A stretch of 7,958 nucleotides of DNA from Bacteroidia bacterium. Lineage in GTDB: Bacteria; Bacteroidota; Bacteroidia; NS11-12g; UBA955. Of the stretch, positions 6,385-7,958 are shown one piece after another. A program made the translations under genes and the position numbers. Numbering within the stretch: position 1 is the first letter of the stretch; each line of letters opens with the position of its first letter. The stretch spans positions 1 to 7,958 of the forward strand of contig JALRLA010000406.1 in assembly GCA_023254645.1 (NCBI GenBank). The letters are read 5' to 3'. The notes beneath the pieces are model-generated. The model did not search any database and was not told the origin of the DNA. It saw only the letters and a program-made list of their open reading frames with translations.

Positions 6385-7413
6385 TTAGGATTGACTCGGT
6401 CTGAGAATTTGTACGACCGCCTCGGCCAAAAGATCTCCGTCGCTGGCGGAGCCCCGGTGCACCCCTTTTAAACGCAAATCCAAATACTTGATGGCTCTGA
6501 AGACGCGCTCCAGATCAGGGGCTGAATAATTGCGAGCAGCCATTACATATTCATCGACAAAAAAGGGATTTACCCCTAGCGCTGAAGCCAATTCTTGCTT
6601 GGATCTAGCCTGCGTGTTTTGAACCTTTAAAACCTTTGAAAAGTAATTATACAAGGCCGGCACGCTCCTCAATAACTCCCCTTTTTCGCTGCGTGTTCCC
6701 ATTTGATGCGCAATCTGAACGCACTTGTTGAAGTTTCTGGAAGCCAAAGCACTTTGCAATTCGAACACATTGTATTCTCGATTGAAGTCGACGTGCTGTT
6801 CGATGTGTACAGCGCGAACAAAATCATCGGTCATGTGCACAAAGACCTTATCCAATTCGTTGTGAATGACTGCCAAATCGGCGCCTAGTAAGTCTATCAG
6901 CATATTGGCCGCTGATGAATCGATGCTCTTTCCTTTCAGGCGGCAATACTCCGGTATCCAATCTCGCAATTGATAATCACGAAGTTTATCGGCCAGATAC
7001 ACCGAATGTTTGGCCAAAGCCTTTCCCACTTTGAGACGCATGTCAAACTTGGCCCCTCGATAGACCAATACGAGCACGGTACTCTCCAGCGGATTTTCGG
7101 CATAAGCCAACAACTTGTCCCAATCTTTCAAGTGCTGCGCGTCCTTGACTATGATCAGTTGGTAGCGGCTCATCATTGGGTATCGACGAGCTGTAGAAAC
7201 CAAATCAGTCATGCTGATTTCCTTGCCGTATACCAATGTTTGGTTGAAACTTCGCTCAGCGGGTTGCAGGACCTTTTCTTCCAACAGCTCAGCCAAAGCA
7301 TCCAAAAAGTAGGTTTCCTCACCGTGCAACAAATACAAGGGCGAAAACTTCCCGGCCTCGATCGATTTCGACGCGGTTAAAAATTGCGATATGGTTTCGG
7401 CCATTTTTGCCAT
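6385..7413 (-). CDS. holA: DNA polymerase III delta subunit (clamp-loader wrench)
   Basis: This 342-residue protein has the normal length for HolA. The delta subunit belongs to the clamp-loader complex with tau/gamma and delta-prime and opens the beta sliding clamp during replication. Supporting segments run in the family order: SPLYLLHGEETYFLDAL (24-40) in domain I, RYPMMSRYQLIIVKDAQ (77-93), DWIPEYCRLKGKSID (151-165), LLGADLAVIHNELDKV (175-190) in domain II, and in the collar domain VPALYNYFSKVLKVQ (251-265), ALGVNPFFVDEY (278-289) and KYLDLRLKGVH (309-319). As in other delta subunits, no Walker A motif is present. The ATG at 7413 is used; the ATG at 7404 is an equally possible start, three residues shorter. 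It is divergent to the HsdR-N gene with only 18 bases between start codons, and is followed by a weak terminator, so it seems to be transcribed alone. Confidence 0.95.
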   Translation of the reverse strand: MAKMAETISQFLTASKSIEAGKFSPLYLLHGEETYFLDALAELLEEKVLQPAERSFNQTLVYGKEISMTDLVSTARRYPMMSRYQLIIVKDAQHLKDWDKLLAYAENPLESTVLVLVYRGAKFDMRLKVGKALAKHSVYLADKLRDYQLRDWIPEYCRLKGKSIDSSAANMLIDLLGADLAVIHNELDKVFVHMTDDFVRAVHIEQHVDFNREYNVFELQSALASRNFNKCVQIAHQMGTRSEKGELLRSVPALYNYFSKVLKVQNTQARSKQELASALGVNPFFVDEYVMAARNYSAPDLERVFRAIKYLDLRLKGVHRGSASDGDLLAEAVVQILRPSQS

Positions 7414-7431
7414 ACACCCTACCTTCGAGAG
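7414..7431. promoter_or_regulatory. 18-base gap between divergent starts of holA and the HsdR-N gene
   Basis: Both start codons flank this gap, so each promoter must reach into the opposite coding region. For the plus strand, CATTTTTG at 7402-7409 inside the holA start is one base off the Bacteroidota -7 consensus TAnnTTTG, with a weak TTG at 7384-7386 upstream. No comparable box was found for the minus strand. These assignments are tentative; the short gap is certain if both starts are right. Confidence 0.35.
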
Positions 7432-7958
7432 GTGGAACAGCTGAACTTCCCGGAATTCTCATTCCGCATTCAGGATGTGGGGCAAAAAAAATCGATTTTC
7501 GATCCCGTTCGAAAAAAATTTATCCCCCTAACACCCGAAGAATGGGTTAGGCAACATTGTCTACAAACACTGCATACCATTCACGGACTTCCCTTCCAGC
7601 GTATCGCAGTCGAACGCGGCCTGAAGGTAGCTGGATTGGAGAAACGGTTTGACATCGTGGCTTTTGACCGCCAGGGCAAGCCCTTAGTATTGGTGGAATG
7701 CAAGACTCCAGAAGTCCATATCAAGCCCCAAACGCTTCTTCAGATATTGGGCTACAACTATTCTCTACAGTGCCCATGGCTGTGGATTACAAACGGTCGA
7801 GACCACCATTGGGCTCAATGCAAAGACGGAAATTGCCGACACGGTCATCAACGGACTTCAGAAGAACAAAGAGCTCATCTGGGCGCCTTCGATCATGATG
7901 CCGATGTTCCTCACACTTCGCCATCTCCCCCGATTCCTTTGGCGCAAGGTCAGTGCCA
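7432..7958 (+). CDS. Small HsdR N-terminal-domain (restriction-type nuclease fold) protein, 3' part anomalous, open at window edge
   Basis: Residues 1-133 match the small stand-alone HsdR-N family found next to holA in many Bacteroidota (recalled, not searched). The GTG at 7432 gives MEQLNFPEFSFRI, the usual beginning of these proteins, and the only other in-frame start candidate, a TTG at 7384, lies inside holA. Landmarks are FDPVRKKFIPLTPEEWVRQH (23-42), the nuclease core Asp74 in KRFDIVAFD, Glu89-x-Lys91 in LVLVECKTPE, and the QxxxY motif of type I restriction nucleases at Gln104-Tyr108 (QILGY), then WLWITNGRDHHWAQ (116-129). No HsdM, HsdS or helicase domain is seen, so this is not a complete restriction system; its role is unknown. 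Family members are about 145-160 residues. Here, after about residue 133, the frame turns into low-quality sequence rich in His and Pro and stays open to the edge, while plus-frame two becomes protein-like, so the true C-terminus is probably lost. Confidence 0.8.
   Translation, partial: MEQLNFPEFSFRIQDVGQKKSIFDPVRKKFIPLTPEEWVRQHCLQTLHTIHGLPFQRIAVERGLKVAGLEKRFDIVAFDRQGKPLVLVECKTPEVHIKPQTLLQILGYNYSLQCPWLWITNGRDHHWAQCKDGNCRHGHQRTSEEQRAHLGAFDHDADVPHTSPSPPIPLAQGQC
7811..7958 (+). pseudogene. C-terminal fragment resembling a short-chain dehydrogenase (DprE2-like), in a different frame from the HsdR-N gene
   Basis: The second plus frame from about 7817 reads AKTEIADTVINGLQKNKELI, then WAPSIMMPMF and LTLRHLPRFLWRKVSA at the edge. 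This pattern, an AxxxIAD helix, GLxKNK, a short strand and a hydrophobic segment ending LRHLPRFLWRK, resembles the C-terminal tail of SDR-family oxidoreductases like DprE2. No SDR N-terminus, cofactor glycine motif or YxxxK motif lies upstream, because that space is the HsdR-N coding region. It is therefore either a remnant joined to the HsdR-N gene by a deletion, or a misassembled end. The frame continues beyond the window. The family assignment is by eye only. Confidence 0.5.

Noticed and set aside
6970..7380. Plus-strand frame opposite holA
   Set aside because: In-register antisense shadow of a well-supported replication gene.
7432..7829. A type I restriction-modification system
   Set aside because: Only the small HsdR-N nuclease domain is present. 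No helicase, methyltransferase or specificity gene is visible, and such stand-alone genes beside holA are common in this phylum.

Overview
The window comes from a Bacteroidota genome, probably Flavobacteriales-like; the order is only a guess. Two proteins carry the PNP-type C-terminal signal of the type IX secretion system (T9SS), which is essentially confined to this phylum. Signal peptides end in the typical A|Q junction. A PstS-like lipoprotein gene followed by a TPR gene is an arrangement I know from Bacteroidota. Shine-Dalgarno sequences are weak or absent. The window is almost fully coding, and no gap between genes exceeds about 100 bases.

Layout on the minus strand, read right to left in the order of transcription: holA (DNA polymerase III delta subunit, 7413-6385), then a weak hairpin terminator; a 644-residue secreted beta-propeller protein with Asp-boxes and a T9SS signal (6311-4377), then a very strong terminator; a PstS-family substrate-binding protein with an unusual two-helix membrane N-terminus (4315-3221); an exported TPR protein (3122-1449), then another clear terminator; and a secreted subtilisin-family protease (1384 to the left edge), cut just as its T9SS signal begins. 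On the plus strand, only 18 bases from the holA start, a small HsdR-N-type nuclease-domain gene begins at 7432. About 400 bases in, family resemblance moves out of that frame. The plus-two frame then reads like the C-terminus of a short-chain dehydrogenase, so the right end looks like a fusion, deletion scar or assembly chimera.

Functionally the window mixes core replication (holA) and a nearby orphan nuclease-fold gene with envelope and secretion functions: two T9SS cargo proteins and a PstS-like/TPR pair. In the Bacteroidota loci I know, that pair usually sits beside ExbB/ExbD/TonB genes, which are not seen here. The points most worth checking are the PstS-like protein with an internal lipobox, the chimeric right end, and two terminators whose T-tracts match the Bacteroidota -7 box and lie 3-4 bases from the next start codon. 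I see no CRISPR array, tRNA, rRNA, insertion sequence or phage gene.
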